From the NCBI GenBank assembly GCA_014379785.1, contig JACMLD010000187.1, positions 1 through 7,151 on the forward strand: a stretch of 7,151 bases of DNA, in the 5' to 3' direction. How positions within the stretch are numbered: the first letter of the stretch is position 1; the number at the start of each line of letters is the position of its first letter. The position numbers were made by a program, and so were the translations under genes. Source of the DNA: Chitinophagaceae bacterium (lineage in GTDB: Bacteria; Bacteroidota; Bacteroidia; Chitinophagales; Chitinophagaceae). Below, one piece after another: positions 6,873 to 7,151 of the stretch. The notes beneath the pieces are model-generated. The model was not told the DNA's origin. It saw only the letters and a list, made by a program, of their open reading frames with translations, and made no database searches.

Positions 6873-7151
6873 ATGTTTGACATCCTAAACAAATACCTTT
6901 TCCAGCACAAATCGATCAGTATTCCCGGATTGGGTTCGCTGGTGGCGGAGACGGTGCCGGCTGTGACTGATTTTGCCAACAGGCAAGTGATGCCTGTGCA
7001 GCTCAAGTTCCGGTTCAACAAATACTTCGATGCGCCTGACCGTGATTTCTTCGCATACCTCAGTCAGCAAAAAAACATTCCGGATTTTGAAGCGATCAAA
7101 TGCTACAACGAATTTGCATGGGAACTGCGAAACAAAATCCGCACAGAAGAT
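6873..7151 (+). CDS. HU-CCDC81-like protein, N-terminal part (cut by right edge)
   Basis: The first 93 codons of a gene that runs off the window with no stop. The product starts MFDILNKYLFQHKSISIPGLGSLVAE. The IPGLGSLVA segment (residues 17-25) after an amphipathic helix resembles the IPGFGGF-type signature that opens bacterial HU-CCDC81 domains, an HU/IHF-fold clade common in Bacteroidota and often followed by a transmembrane helix and a peptidoglycan-binding SPOR domain. Residues 41-60 (ending DRDFF) and the helix around 70-90 fit a second strand and helix block. Only the first domain is visible, so membrane and SPOR parts cannot be confirmed. The ATG is chosen because the conserved helix begins right after it. 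It follows the repeat's last unit by 5 nt, with only pyrimidine-rich sequence and no Shine-Dalgarno upstream. Coding is near certain; the family call rests on a short motif. Confidence 0.7.
   Translation, partial: MFDILNKYLFQHKSISIPGLGSLVAETVPAVTDFANRQVMPVQLKFRFNKYFDAPDRDFFAYLSQQKNIPDFEAIKCYNEFAWELRNKIRTED

Overview
The window looks like ordinary chromosome from a Bacteroidota member. Sphingobacteriales or Chitinophagaceae-like is a guess from protein style, not a demonstrated placement. Three things point this way: a Bacteroidota-type promoter (TTTG, 21 nt, TAnnTTTG) upstream of the doxX-like gene, start codons without clear Shine-Dalgarno sequences, and a TPR protein paired with a TonB-receptor-like barrel lacking a plug. 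No rRNA, tRNA, CRISPR array, phage gene or transposase gene was seen.

Layout from left to right. (1) At 1-960 (+) is the C-terminal part of a PBP4/DacB-type D-Ala-D-Ala carboxypeptidase, cut by the left edge. (2) At 1805-935 (-) is a two-gene unit: a DoxX-family membrane protein, then a hotdog-fold acyl-CoA thioesterase of the YbgC/4HBT type. The thioesterase gene runs tail-to-tail into the carboxypeptidase gene and overlaps it by 26 bp. (3) At 1806-1959 is a 154-bp divergent control region with the doxX promoter, a weaker candidate promoter for the rightward genes and one perfect DnaA-box 9-mer. (4) At 1960-6669 (+) is a two-gene operon: a 1009-residue exported protein built almost wholly of TPR-like helical hairpins, then a 550-residue outer-membrane beta-barrel. 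(5) At 6670-6872 is a 203-bp intergenic region dominated by a long inverted repeat. Each arm has five AATGT-type units at 9-10 bp intervals, around a 106-bp core. (6) From 6873 to the right edge (+) is the first 93 codons of a protein resembling the bacterial HU-CCDC81 family, often linked to SPOR domains in Bacteroidota.

The rightward genes and the carboxypeptidase have a cell-envelope theme: peptidoglycan trimming, a periplasmic TPR scaffold, an outer-membrane barrel and a possible peptidoglycan-linked HU/SPOR protein. The TPR-barrel pair is the best candidate for an incompletely described system. The inverted repeat is the most striking structure that the genes do not explain. Functional links between the genes are inferred from order and predicted location only.
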